Source: Oreocharis arfaki
Taxonomy: Eukaryota; Chordata; Aves; Passeriformes; Paramythiidae
Assembly (NCBI GenBank): GCA_013398015.1
Contig: VZRR01007600.1
Location: 62,001-126,000 of the forward strand
Direction of reading: 5' to 3'
Length of the DNA stretch: 64,000 nt
In this document: piece after piece, positions 23,702 to 34,380 of the stretch
Layout: each line of letters begins with the position of its first letter
Position numbering within the stretch: position 1 is the first letter of the stretch
The notes under the pieces: generated by a model
The model's input: only the letters and a program-made list of their open reading frames with translations
The model's database searches: none
What the model was told of the DNA's origin: nothing
Position numbers and translations under genes: made by a program

Positions 23702-26700
23702 CTGGAAAGACAAAGCAAAGAATGGATGAGATGAACAGAAAGTACATTAATCTTTTATATATGCAGTATTTCTAAACAAAACCTCAGACACCGCAGACAA
23801 CTTCCAACTGAAACAGTATCAGGCACCTTCCTTGCAAATCTTAGGGCATCTAAGAAAAATATTTTACTCTTTTAAACTGTTTTTTCCTTCTGCAAGTAAC
23901 AACAGGTCAATCTAACCACAAAGGAAATGCACAAAGGAAATTGACGGAGGAAAAAGGTCTGCTTCCAAAAAAATTAGCTGTCTGGTCAGCATAGCATAAA
24001 CAGAAGCCCACTACTCATCCATGAAGTTACACAAACACAGTGACCCAGCACGGGTGTGACGTACCATGACTTCTCCAGTTTCATGCTCACGTAGAACAAA
24101 ACTGAGCATTTCTGTTTTGGGGCCTGCCACCAAGCGCAGGTAGAGGGGATGTTCTCTGTCTGACAGCTTGCATGTATACACTGCAGGAGAAGGAAACCAC
24201 AGTAATTATCATCTTTACCAACAATGTCTCAAACGCTTGGAATGACTAATGCTATGACTAACGCTAGCTACTGCTAGAAGATTTCAGAAAGATGCACGTG
24301 TAACCAAAATTTACACACTGTTTATCTATCAGTCTGCATACTGGTTTTGGTGGTGAGTTTTATGGAGGAGCTGAGCATTGACTGATGCTGACAGTGCAAC
24401 ACTGCATTTACACAGGACTGAAATGGTCTCCAGTCAACGCGGAACACCAGCTGAATACATGCAGGGCTGGGGGGAAAAAAAACCCACAAGAAAAAAATAC
24501 AACACACAGATCTGTTGCTCTATTTAAGCATTTACGACATCAGAGCTGTGTATCACTGATCTGATACCTCTTCCACTTACTGTTAAAATCACAAAGTCTA
24601 AAAGACAACTCTGCCTGCCTGACAGCCAGAAACATCTGAACTCTGGAAACTGCTCCCAACGTCCATGGAAGGAAGGTGGATTCTAACTGCAAGAACACAA
24701 CACTGGCAAAATGCACCTTTCCCTAAAAAACCCCTTTTCTGTCTTCTGGTATTTCCATGGCAACATACAACAAACTCCTAACAGCAGCCAGTGCCCAGGG
24801 AGAGCCACGTGCACTAACACACGTGAGCACAACACATGTGCCCATGGTCGTCACCTCGAGAGCGCTCTGCCAGTGCCAGTACCTCAGGCATCACAGACCA
24901 GGGTTTATCTTTTTAAAAACCTGTCCTGTAACTTAATCTCACAACTCTGCAGTGTATCAGACCAGCTGAAATGCAGGGCCTGATAAGCAGGCATAGAAGA
25001 AAACAGAATGGACTGCAAAGCACAGGAGATCTGTGCAAATGTTTTAGCAGGTGACTTTGTCTTGGATGAATTATCCTGAAATACCCCCAAATCTTTTACT
25101 GTCTTACCATGCTACTTTGCGTAAGGGAAAAAAGACAAGGTAGGAATATTGTCACCCCCATTTATCTCAGTTCTTCCACCTGGCTTATTTCAAGTATTAC
25201 AATAGCAAAACTCCCTCCCCAAACCCTTCCACTACCAAAATGCCCCAAGCTCAGCTTATACCTTGATCTTCCTTGTGACAGCGTTTATAAAGTGCAAACT
25301 TCGCGGGGTTGTCAGCCACAAAGAACTTCTTGAGCAGGGCCTCGATGACTTCCCGAACAGTGTTGGTGCTGCTGATGTGCAGGGTGTTCACGCAGCCGTC
25401 CGGCAAGTAAAAAGCAGTTTCCATATTGCTGGGAGCACACCTCCCCTGGCTCTGGGAGGACTGCACAGTGATGGGTCTGCATAGTTCCATCTGCACTTTG
25501 ATGAAGCCAGTGTAGATCCCATTGGCGTTCTGCAATGAAGGAAAGGACAACTGTTAAAATCGTCAGCAATGACCAGCTGTGACACAGCAGTGGAGCAGCC
25601 AGATGAAAACGCTCACAGTGAACACAATTTAAATACCACTGCAATACGTGACATCTCATAGAAAAGGTATTGTTGTGGTAATTCAGACAGTTATTCTTTC
25701 TGGTGTATCTTCTGAATATTAATTTTGCTTATTAATAACTATTGTTTTTTAATAATAACCATTGAATTCTAAGTACATTAGGACCTCATCAAGCAAAAGG
25801 TACGACACACCAGCAAGAGGTTTTAACTTTAGGAGAGAGCTATGAAATGAAAAAGACCACTAACACCCATCTTTAGCAACAGATTCAATGCAAAAATACA
25901 GAAATTATCTCCCACATTTTAGCTGTCTTTGTCAACTTCATACGAGGCATTTAGATGATCAAATCATGTTGAAAAAACCGCCACAAAAAAAAACCAAAAC
26001 AAAAATCCCCACAAAACAAAACAAAACAAACAACAACAAAAAAAACCCCAGACAAAACCCCAGAATAAATGCCAATACAATCAACATCTGAAATTATTTA
26101 TTCCAGTTGCTTCTGAAAGACAAAATAGCAAAGCAAATCAAACCTTACTCAGCTAGAAAAGTTTTGACAATCTGGTTTTAGGCATAGTAAGTCCTAATCC
26201 ACATGCAGACATATAACAAAGACCTTTTTAGTACACAGTCATACTTACATGGTTTAGGATATAATGGAATTTCAACATTTCCATATACACCCACAGGAAT
26301 ATGTCATGTATTAGAAAATTTGGACAGCATAGCAAACTGAATTGTTTGCTTGTTAAGCAGACAGATGTGAATTTTCTTAGAATGGTCCTGAGTAGACTGG
26401 ACTGAATATTAGACCTGGTTCACAGTCCTTGGAAATTATAAGCCTTATGTATTCCAGTTTGTATTGTCTATGTTTTGGGGGCAGGGGGAAGAAAGTCTCC
26501 TCATTCTGAAAACCTGTATGACTACTCTGAAAGTCTCCTATAATAAATATTGCATGGTTTAACTTTTATCACTGGTTGAGCATCCTTATCAAAGAAATCT
26601 GACAAAAATTTATCTGCAGAAACAAGACAAATATACCTTCATTTTTACCATCTGAGCATTTTCAGAATTTGTCAGAAAATTCTGACAAATTTACACCTTA

Positions 26701-27083
26701 GTGTCAGCTGACAGTTTACCTTAAACACATTTAAAATTACATCAGTTTGTTTTTACAACAGTTTGTTTTAATCCATGTAAAAGAGTTACATGGATAAAAA
26801 GCATTTCAGACATGAGATTTAATTTGCAGATCTAAGGAAATGTCTCTTAGAAAATCATTAAAACAGAGACAGTTTCATATGTAAGATACTGAGAATAAAA
26901 CAACTCACAATGCACTACAAAGTTACAGCTCAAGTGCTCACATTAAACATTACAGGAATCCTATGCAAAACTTACCAAGGTCATCTTTAATTTATCAGTG
27001 ACAGACGAATTATAGCTTTGTATCTTCTCTTTAACTTCTTCTTTACTGAGATAAACATGAGGTTCTCTCTCCTTCTCAACATC
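23552..27083 (-). CDS. RASSF3: Ras association domain-containing protein 3, last four coding exons
   Basis: RASSF3 is a small non-enzymatic adaptor of the RASSF1/RASSF5 group with a Ras-association (RA) domain and a C-terminal SARAH coiled-coil that pairs with other SARAH proteins such as the MST kinases of the Hippo pathway; it is reported as a pro-apoptotic, p53-linked tumour suppressor. The coding join on the - strand is 27083-26976, 25529-25262, 24180-24065, 23701-23552: 642 nt, 213 residues plus TAA. Junctions are all GT..AG. The order is DVEKEREPHVYLSKEE, then the RA domain (NGIYTGFIKVQMELC to LSFVLREHE), then the SARAH helix (WEAFSIPELQNFLRIL to VLKPG). The N-terminal coding exon (about 37 residues starting MSSGYSS in human) is not in the window. 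Identity as RASSF3 rather than RASSF1/5 rests on YKRCHKEDQ, RLVAGPKTE and the C-terminus. Confidence 0.96.
23702..24064 (-). other. RASSF3: RASSF3 last intron, 363 bp
   Basis: Short intron between exons 4 and 5. Nothing else seen. Confidence 0.85.
24065..24180 (-). CDS. RASSF3: RASSF3 coding exon 4, C-terminal part of RA domain
   Basis: On the - strand, acceptor cttctcctgcag, then TG completing Val, then YTCKLSDREHPLYLRLVAG and PKTEMLSFVLREHETGEVM, then donor gtacgt. Phase 0 at the end. The final Val-Met comes from six bases (gtcatg) before the donor and appears to be absent from human RASSF3 (GE-WEAF) as I recall it, while RASSF1 has GEVNW. Confidence 0.93.
24181..25261 (-). other. RASSF3: RASSF3 intron between exons 3 and 4
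   Basis: 1.1 kb, non-coding. Contains a cluster of E-box-type palindromes at 24806-24840. No repeat element recognised. Confidence 0.85.
24806..24840. promoter_or_regulatory. Cluster of E-box palindromes
   Basis: Two canonical CACGTG sites (24806-24811 and 24820-24825) and a CACATGTG palindrome (24833-24840), with starts 14 and 13 bp apart. CACGTG is the core bound by MYC/MAX, USF and MiT/TFE factors. Whether it is functional is unknown. Confidence 0.4.
25262..25529 (-). CDS. RASSF3: RASSF3 coding exon 3, N-terminal part of RA domain
   Basis: On the - strand, acceptor tcattgcag then NANGIYTGFIKVQMELCRP, a variable linker with a METAFYLPDG motif, then CVNTLHISSTNTVREVIEAL and LKKFFVADNPAKFALYKRCH, ending one base into a Val codon before gtataag. 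CVNTLHISSTNTV and EVIEALLKKF are RA-domain strand and helix. The linker contains the FYLP motif known from RASSF1/RASSF5 and differs from the human RASSF3 linker I recall. Confidence 0.95.
25978..26065. repeat. A/C-rich low-complexity tract, (CAAAA)n-like
   Basis: Runs of caaaa, caaca and aaaaaacccc without T. A degenerate simple repeat; the same composition recurs at 59098-59155. Confidence 0.75.
26666..26691. repeat. Perfect 12-bp inverted repeat, 2-nt loop
   Basis: aatttgtcagaa (26666-26677), loop aa, ttctgacaaatt (26680-26691). Perfectly complementary arms. Confidence 0.85.
26766..26800. repeat. Inverted repeat, 15-bp stem with one mismatch, 5-nt loop
   Basis: atccatgtaa (26771-26780), loop aagag, ttacatggat (26786-26795), extended by tttt/aaaa after one a-a mismatch. 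Only 75 bp from the previous inverted repeat. Confidence 0.85.
26976..27083 (-). CDS. RASSF3: RASSF3 coding exon 2
   Basis: On the - strand, acceptor gtttttgaag then 36 in-phase codons DVEKEREPHVYLSKEEVKEK, IQSYNSSVTDKLKMTL, then donor gtaag (26975-26971). It matches the human DVEKEKETHSYLSKEE segment, the linker just before the RA domain. Confidence 0.95.
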
Positions 27084-30000
27084 CTTCAAAAACAAGACAA
27101 CAGTTTTAAAACACAAAATGAAAATAATTATTTTATGATTTTGGATATGAACATTCTTAGTCCAAATGGTAATTATTCCACAGAGGCTCAACATAACAGT
27201 AATTGGCTGTGCAGCAACAGAAAGGATTAATACATTAAGCAAATCAAACAGAACACTTGGACTGAAGGGAGATGGTTTAATCAACACACCCAAAGACACC
27301 TGTGCCCTTTTGTTGCCAACTGTTTTCCTTCAAGTATTTTGCAGCAGCATGCAAAACAGCTCAGCTTATTTTATGGCTTGATTTCTTCATGTCAATGCCA
27401 TGCCATCCTGTTAAGAACACTTAAAATTTTCACGAAATATTACTTGGGGCACAAACAGGTATTTCTGAACAAACGAAAAGTACATCTGAAAATAGCAGCA
27501 CGTCCTAACAAGTAACCCTGACAATCCCAGCATGTGCCAACAACACGACAGCATCCTTGCATTCCAACGTGACAGACAGGATGTTACATACAGGGTCACT
27601 GCCTACTACATAAACCACCACAAGTAACTCTCCAGATACATGATGTTACACCAATTGCATGTTTTTTCCATGGGGAAGGCCCTATTCAGATTTTTCAACT
27701 GTTGCTTTTATGAGGTTGCTATGGATTTCACGTACAGCAGTAAAGGAAGACTCTCGAATTGGACTTTTTCCAAACAAACATTTGTTCCCAATCTGTATTC
27801 CCAGTGTTATAAATACACTCCAGTTTCTACCACCAGCACAAATGCCATATATAGTATGAAAGAGTTTCAGCTCTCAGCTTTGATGATTTAAGGCTTCAAT
27901 TAGAAAAGGGAGATGCTTTGAAGAACCTTGATGCTTTCAGAAAACACCTGAACACATTCACCCTATGGACAAGCCAAGTCACAGTTCCATCTGTCCTCAC
28001 TAACACATTCCAGTGGAGCATATCCTCAGAAAGGACTTCCCTGACTTCAGTGGCCAGTCCTGTATTCCAGTCTATTGGACACAACTCAGCACAACCCAGC
28101 ACACACCTCTGCAGGCACTTCAGTTTGCCAGACAGGACCCCAAAGATGAGCACATCTGCTGTGGCATTGTAAGCTTCCACTCACCAGAAAGAATCTGCTG
28201 AACTTTTTTTATCTCTTAATTTAAAATCAAATATTTTTAGCTCTTTTAGGCTTAGTTTTGCTTTTCCTATATGGCATTTCACTAAATGACATGCTGGAAC
28301 AGACTTTTTTTCCCATCGCTATAAAAAGAAAGGTGTGGTCTGCATGGAGAACTTGAAGCCAGAAACCTTGAATTCTGATCTGGGTTCAGATACTGATTTC
28401 CTGCATACCACACAGAACATACCTTTATTCCAAGATCAGGAAACTGAGGCATAAAAGGAACACCAGTGAAAGACAACTCTGCCCTCAGTTCCCTAAACAC
28501 AATTCTAAGATCGTGTAGCATTTTCCACAGTTGCCAGACCCCACCTACTATATTACAAATACCAAATTACTGAACATTTTCAGAATTCAAATTTCTATTC
28601 TTCATAGAGAAATGAAGCCTTCTTGCCCCTCTGTTTTTCATCTTCCCTGACCCCCAAACTGCCATAATAAAGACAGACACAGCTTCATCTAAACGGCCCA
28701 CTTCACTTCTCCAAAGGCTCTTTCAGCTTTATAGTGTTCTATTTGGGGGCAAACAAAGAAGACACAAAGGAAAGAAAGTGATATTAAAGGGACAGGAAAG
28801 TCTGCAGGCCTTTATTTACATCTATATGACACAATTTAAGAACCCAAGCTTTAACTTGCTACGTTCCCTGTCAGTTTAAGTGCAGACAAACTCCTTCACA
28901 TGGAAACCAACCAAGACTCACCTCAGACAGGCACATTGTGGAGTTCATACCTCTCCAATCTACTAAACAAATAGTGATACTGAATTTCCAACACTGGACA
29001 CCTCAGCTTCAAGGTTTATTATTAATTAATTTCTGATTGTTCAAGCAGGTACCAAACCCTGTTGGAGCTGACTGTCACGACGATTACTGAAGTCACCACA
29101 ATATCCATTATCATTAAGCAAAAACACTAACTAGGAAAGAGGAAAAAACTCAACCTTTCCTATGTTAAAACATCAACCTTTGTTTAAGAAAAAACAGTAA
29201 ACAAACACCACTCCACATTAACTTCTGCATACCTCAAGGTTTCATTAATTTCACAAAAATGACTTTTAGTAACTGTAGATGACAAAAAGAACCTATTGCC
29301 TTTAATGGCAACGGCACAGGGTAAAGTTCACAAGGCTGACAGCTAGGAAGTGACGTGTATGCATTATTAAGAAGGAAAAAAAAAGGACAAGAAAAAAACC
29401 CTTGGTGAATTAGTAAGTATAAACAGACAGCAAGAAACTCTCTCCTATTTTTACATAGGAGCATTTTCATCTATGTTTCTGTTCTACCAAAATGACAGAA
29501 ATTTGATCTGGTTAGAAAAGACATCACCCCACAAGATCACTCTAACCCTGGGGATTGCCATGGAACCAGGCACGACAAGCAAAATCCAAGCACAGCACCC
29601 AAGCCAGCTGATTTCCCATAGGCTCGCCCTGGTGATGCCCTTGTAGCTGGCCTTCTCAGGTGCGGCTCCACTACAGAGCTGTGGGCCACAAGGCATCACT
29701 GGGGCAGCTGTCCTTCCCTCAAATGAGTCAGACACGATTCCATACTCAAACATACCACAGGAGTTTCTGCCTTCTTGCACTAGCACTAGAGGCCGGACAA
29801 ATTTGGCAAAGCTCAATTAAGCCCACGAAAAACCCATCTGTGTGTTTACGCAAACACAGGGATTACCTCCTTCTGTAGTGAGCGTTCTGCCAACAAATGT
29901 ACCTCTAACTCATTTTCCAAACAACCAAAGCCTGTGCCTCAATTAATTTTAACAGCATGTAATTCATAGCAAACCTCTGAACTGAATACAAAGAGGACAA

Positions 30001-33000
30001 CTGGGATTAAAACAAACAAATGGACCCAAAATCATCCAATAAAAATACTATGCATAATAGGCAGAAATGCTGTTTACTTCAGTCATCATTTTCACCCTCC
30101 TCCACTATCTTTCACCATCAAGGCCACAGGCAGTGAAAAGTGAAGACGAGTCTCAGGAGAGGAAAGAACTTGATGCTCCTGGAAACCTAAGCCCGAGATC
30201 TTCATGAATTAATCTGGTGATACCATCCTGCACCCAAACAAAAAGCTCAGAACACTCCAACTACTCATTCATCAGGGCACAACTTCAACCAAGCAAACAA
30301 AACCTCCTCACTAGCTACACACTAGGACTTACAGAAAATCACATTGCTGTCACACAGACTGCAGAGACAGTAAATCCCACATGACTGCTGTCAACAGAAA
30401 GCCAACAAAGGAACAACTCACTGGGTTTTTAAGGAACGAGAAAGCCTCAGCCCACCATGATTCACTGGGTCAGCTGCACTCAGTGAGTATCACTAAGCAG
30501 AACACACAGATCTGAGGCACCTGTGTCTTTTAATTTTCCTAGTTGTACTTAACCAAATGCAAAGAGAAGCTGACAAGATGTTATATAGGGTTTTTTCCCC
30601 ATTTTTCCCCCCAACTTTCCTGAAACTGAATTGCTGTCAGTATACATTAGCACTTAAATTTTGCCATGCAGCTTTGCTAGCCATCTTAGAAGTTAAAATA
30701 AGTAAGTCTTCTTTGACCAGGATACTGAAGTAGGTAGAGGAAGACCTGGCAAACTCATTTCCCACAGGAAATAATAGGTCCTTCATAAGAGGACCCACTA
30801 AAAGCTGTCCCCTGCTAACTCTGCTTTTGTCTAGCAGACCAAATTCCACTTTGTTATCTCAGCAGGTAAATTTATTACCTGTGAAGACCTTGAGTCACCC
30901 AAAACAACAGCAGTACTTAATTCACCTGTACCATGCTTTACAACGTGCTTCTGACATCTTGCTCTTGAAATGGCCACTAAGTGGTTGATGCCACACCTGC
31001 TCAGGGTGGGACTACTAGGAAAGCAATTGTTCCAAAGTCAGCTGTTTTAAACAAAGGAGCAAGAGCATTTTGGAGGTGAGACTGGGCACAGCTTCTCAAA
31101 GTCAGTGTGCTGCTGAGGCACAAGGGGAGCACAGTTCATCTCCAGGATGATTCAGATGCAGCTGATTCATCTCCGACTCCTTACAAAATGCGCAGCACAC
31201 ACCTGAGAACAGCTGTATGTCAGGAACTGTGAAAGTGCCTTTCTTCAAAAGTTAGGCCTGAGATGAGTTTCCTAACCACAGATCCTTGCATGTGTCACAG
31301 CAGCAGAGTGAAGTATGAGCACAACCAGCAGAGCAGTTCACACTGGGTCTTCTTCCACCAGCCAAGACCTAGATGTTGCTAGGCTTAACAATATCACTTC
31401 TGGTGCTAGTGTTCAAAAAATGAACCTTCTCTATAAAACAATGCACAAACATTTCCATGCCATTTTTTGTAAAAATAAAATAAAATATATAGAATTGAAC
31501 CTGAGCTAGGTTCTCTTCCATCATGTAGCCAAATGATATTCTCGGGAATGTCTTCCATGTCAGCACCCCTTTCTCCTCCCAGCCCACTTAAGTGTTTTCC
31601 TTATCAGAGCTCCTGGTCTCCTTCCATTCCCCGATGCTAACGTTATCTGCTACTTCCTCAGACCAGCACAGGTGGGAAAGATAAAAACTAGTCTCAAAGA
31701 GACAGTTGAGTACATCAGAATCCATGTAGATGATATCTCTGGGTCTAAACCATTGATTTTCTAGTCTGAGCTAATAATTTTTAAGAAAATCATTCTGTCC
31801 TTCACAACACTTACAGTGCACACCACTGGCAGCCATTTGTGTTAAAGCCATTTCTCAGGTCACCTAAAGCAGGATTTCATTCTCAAATGAAATTCCTAAG
31901 CAACAGCTGCCCCTAAGAGGGAAATGAGGCAAGTGCTTTCATTTTCCCAAGGGGAATAGCTGGTCTTTCATTACAGCACATGATGCAATGCCTCTTCACA
32001 GTTGAGTTTCCTCCCAACAAAAAGAGCAGAAAACGTTTTTTCTTTATCACCTCCACCCCCCATGCTCATCTCATTTATTGTAGCATAGATGTTTAGAGAA
32101 GCAGCACTCTCTTTGTAACATTTATGCTGAGTGCAAAGCCCTAGCTGAGACTAGCTCAGCATGAATCCTCAAGAAACACAACTAAAACTGCACAAATTAC
32201 AATTAAAGTGAACTGCAAATCAAGTTGTGGTCCTGAAAAAGAAGAATCACATCACATCAGGGGCTTTATGGAAGTCTAAGTCTCACGGTTGCTGCCAAAC
32301 CCTAGTCTTGTATGCAGTAAGAAAGCACTAATAAACTCAACAGCTACAAGCTGCTATGGGATGAGGCCGAGAAAAAGTTTCACAGACAAAGAAAACTCCA
32401 AAAGCATGAAGCCTGTATCCTCAGGATCCTTGCCTTGAGTCAAATGCCTGGCTTCCCCAAACTGCTACTGCAGCCTTCTGTTCATGGAGAGATACAAGAA
32501 GGTCTCTCTCTTTCATCCAACCTCCTACTTTCACAAAACTTCAAGAAATTAGCATCTCTTGAAGAATGGGGAACTAAGTTCCTCTCAATATTTCAGCCTG
32601 AAAGACACAGGAAAATATAATGGACAAAAGGTTAAACCTATCCCAGGAATAAATATAAAGCATTTTTATGAGAAATCTAAAGAACTAAAGACCTGCGGGA
32701 ACTCAAGCAATCTTTTAAGACACATCAGTCCCTATCTCAGCTCCCATGTTTCACATTAAACCCACACATACAGAGACCATGGTTCAGTCAGATGACAGAA
32801 GATGTCCTGATCTTGCTGTAAATTGTGGCTGGAAATTTTTGAAATAAAGCACTGAGGGTTTGAAAATGAGAAATCCAGCCTAATCTACATAAAATAAGTT
32901 TAAAAAAGGCTTGTTTAGTCACAAACATTTCAGCTAGTGCATCCTATTTACATTACATTTGCATTAAAGAAAGGATTTAACTTAACAGTGCTATCATACA

Positions 33001-33754
33001 ACAACAACAAAAAAGCCCAACACAGAATACAGGAAACAAAATAAAGGGAATTCTGATCTCAGTTGTTATTCCTTCTACAAGCAAGAACACTCTTCCCTAC
33101 AGCCTGCCAGCACTCCTACAGGCAAGAAAGATACCGAAACCTCGCAATTAAAACTATTTTGAAAGAAGCATCTTACTTCTCCTTCATCCTAACTCTTCTG
33201 AGAGCAGAGCAGCTCTCCAAGTGACAGCAATCTCTCCTATCCTGGGGCAAGCCTGAACTCAGGATATGTGCTCTTCCTTCATCTGAAACCCTGAGACTCA
33301 CCAAGTAGAGACACTGGTCACAGCCAGAGACACCAGCAGCCAAAAAGGTGTGAAGGCAGCCAACTGGAGGGGCAGGGTGGCCAGGAGGAAACATTACCAT
33401 CCAAGTATCTCCAGGCACTGACCTTATCACATAGCTGAACCTTGAAATGCTTTCCTCCTCCTGAACAGGGTGAGGTTGCTTTGTGGGTCAGGGAAAACAG
33501 AATTTTTCTCACAGGATGGATGTGGGCAGAATAATCTATCTTCTTGTAATATCTCTCACTTTCTGCATTCAGGGAGATCCAATTCTCACAGTGGCACATA
33601 GGACAAGGAAGCAGTCTCTTTTTCAGGAAAAAATTTTGCTTTTCTAAGCAGGTTTGGCTGACCTGAGTCTTGATCAATTATTCTGACAGTCAGAGAGAGT
33701 TCAAGAACAGCCCACAGCATGAACTCCTGACAGAGCAAGAGAAGCGGCATCCTC

Positions 33755-34380
33755 CCAGGTCAGGTGTACAGGGCATCCAGCCTGATATTCTGCCTTTGAC
33801 AGCAGCAAAAACAAAGGCTATTTCGAGCAAGCACGTGAGCCTTTTCTGCAGCCTCTCTGCTGGCATCCACAAGTGTGGAAGCAGGAATTCAGAGGGCACC
33901 TCCCTTCCGAGCCTGTTCAGTGTCCATTTATGGGCCTGGTGCCTATGCATGCACATAAGCCCTTTTCGAACCTGCCAACACTGCCTGTCTCTACACCTCC
34001 TGTGGCAGCAAGTTCCAGAAATTCATGACTGCAGTGTGAAGAGGTACTGCCATCTGCTTTAAGCTGATTTTCTACTAAGATAGAAGATAACTACCGTTAA
34101 AAACATTGAGTGCCCTTCAATCCTAATATGGCAGGACATGGTAAAACCAAGTTTCACATTCAGCTTACATTATCACCTTTGTGATTTTGTAAACCACAAT
34201 CGCACATAACATACCTTCTTTTCCCTTCTCCAAAGTGAGGAGCCCTGAACTCCTTAGTCTTTCCTAAGGTAGTTGCTCCATCCTCTCAATCATTTTGCAG
34301 CAGGGTGACTAACCCCAAAAATGGGATGTGGGGACCAGACCTGCACAGAACTTGTGACATAGGTGCACCAAAGCTTAGAT
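33755..34380 (-). mobile_element. Ancient CR1-type LINE relic (3' end, amniote lineage)
   Basis: Sequence on + is antisense to the element. It starts near gcatccagcctgatattctg and cctttgacagcagc, matching the 3' UTR signature 'CATCTAGCCCAGTATCCTGTCTCCGACAGTGGC' of old amniote CR1. It continues with cttttcgaacctgcc, ctcctgtggcagcaagttcc, gtgtgaagaggtac, ctccaaagtgaggagcc, caatcattttgcag and ggggaccagacctgcacag, the usual order of conserved blocks in the CR1 3' coding and UTR region. Strongly diverged with indels; no intact frame. Confidence 0.8.

Larger units (their letters stand above)
25530..26975 (-). other. RASSF3: RASSF3 intron between exons 2 and 3
   Basis: 1.4 kb, non-coding, AT-rich. 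Holds a (CAAAA)-type low-complexity tract at about 25978-26065 and two strong inverted repeats at 26666-26691 and 26766-26800. Confidence 0.85.

Noticed and set aside
28350..28470. MIR-like SINE fragment (gatcaggaaactgaggca)
   Set aside because: Only about 20 bp resemble the antisense MIR core and the flanks do not follow the consensus; too weak to annotate.
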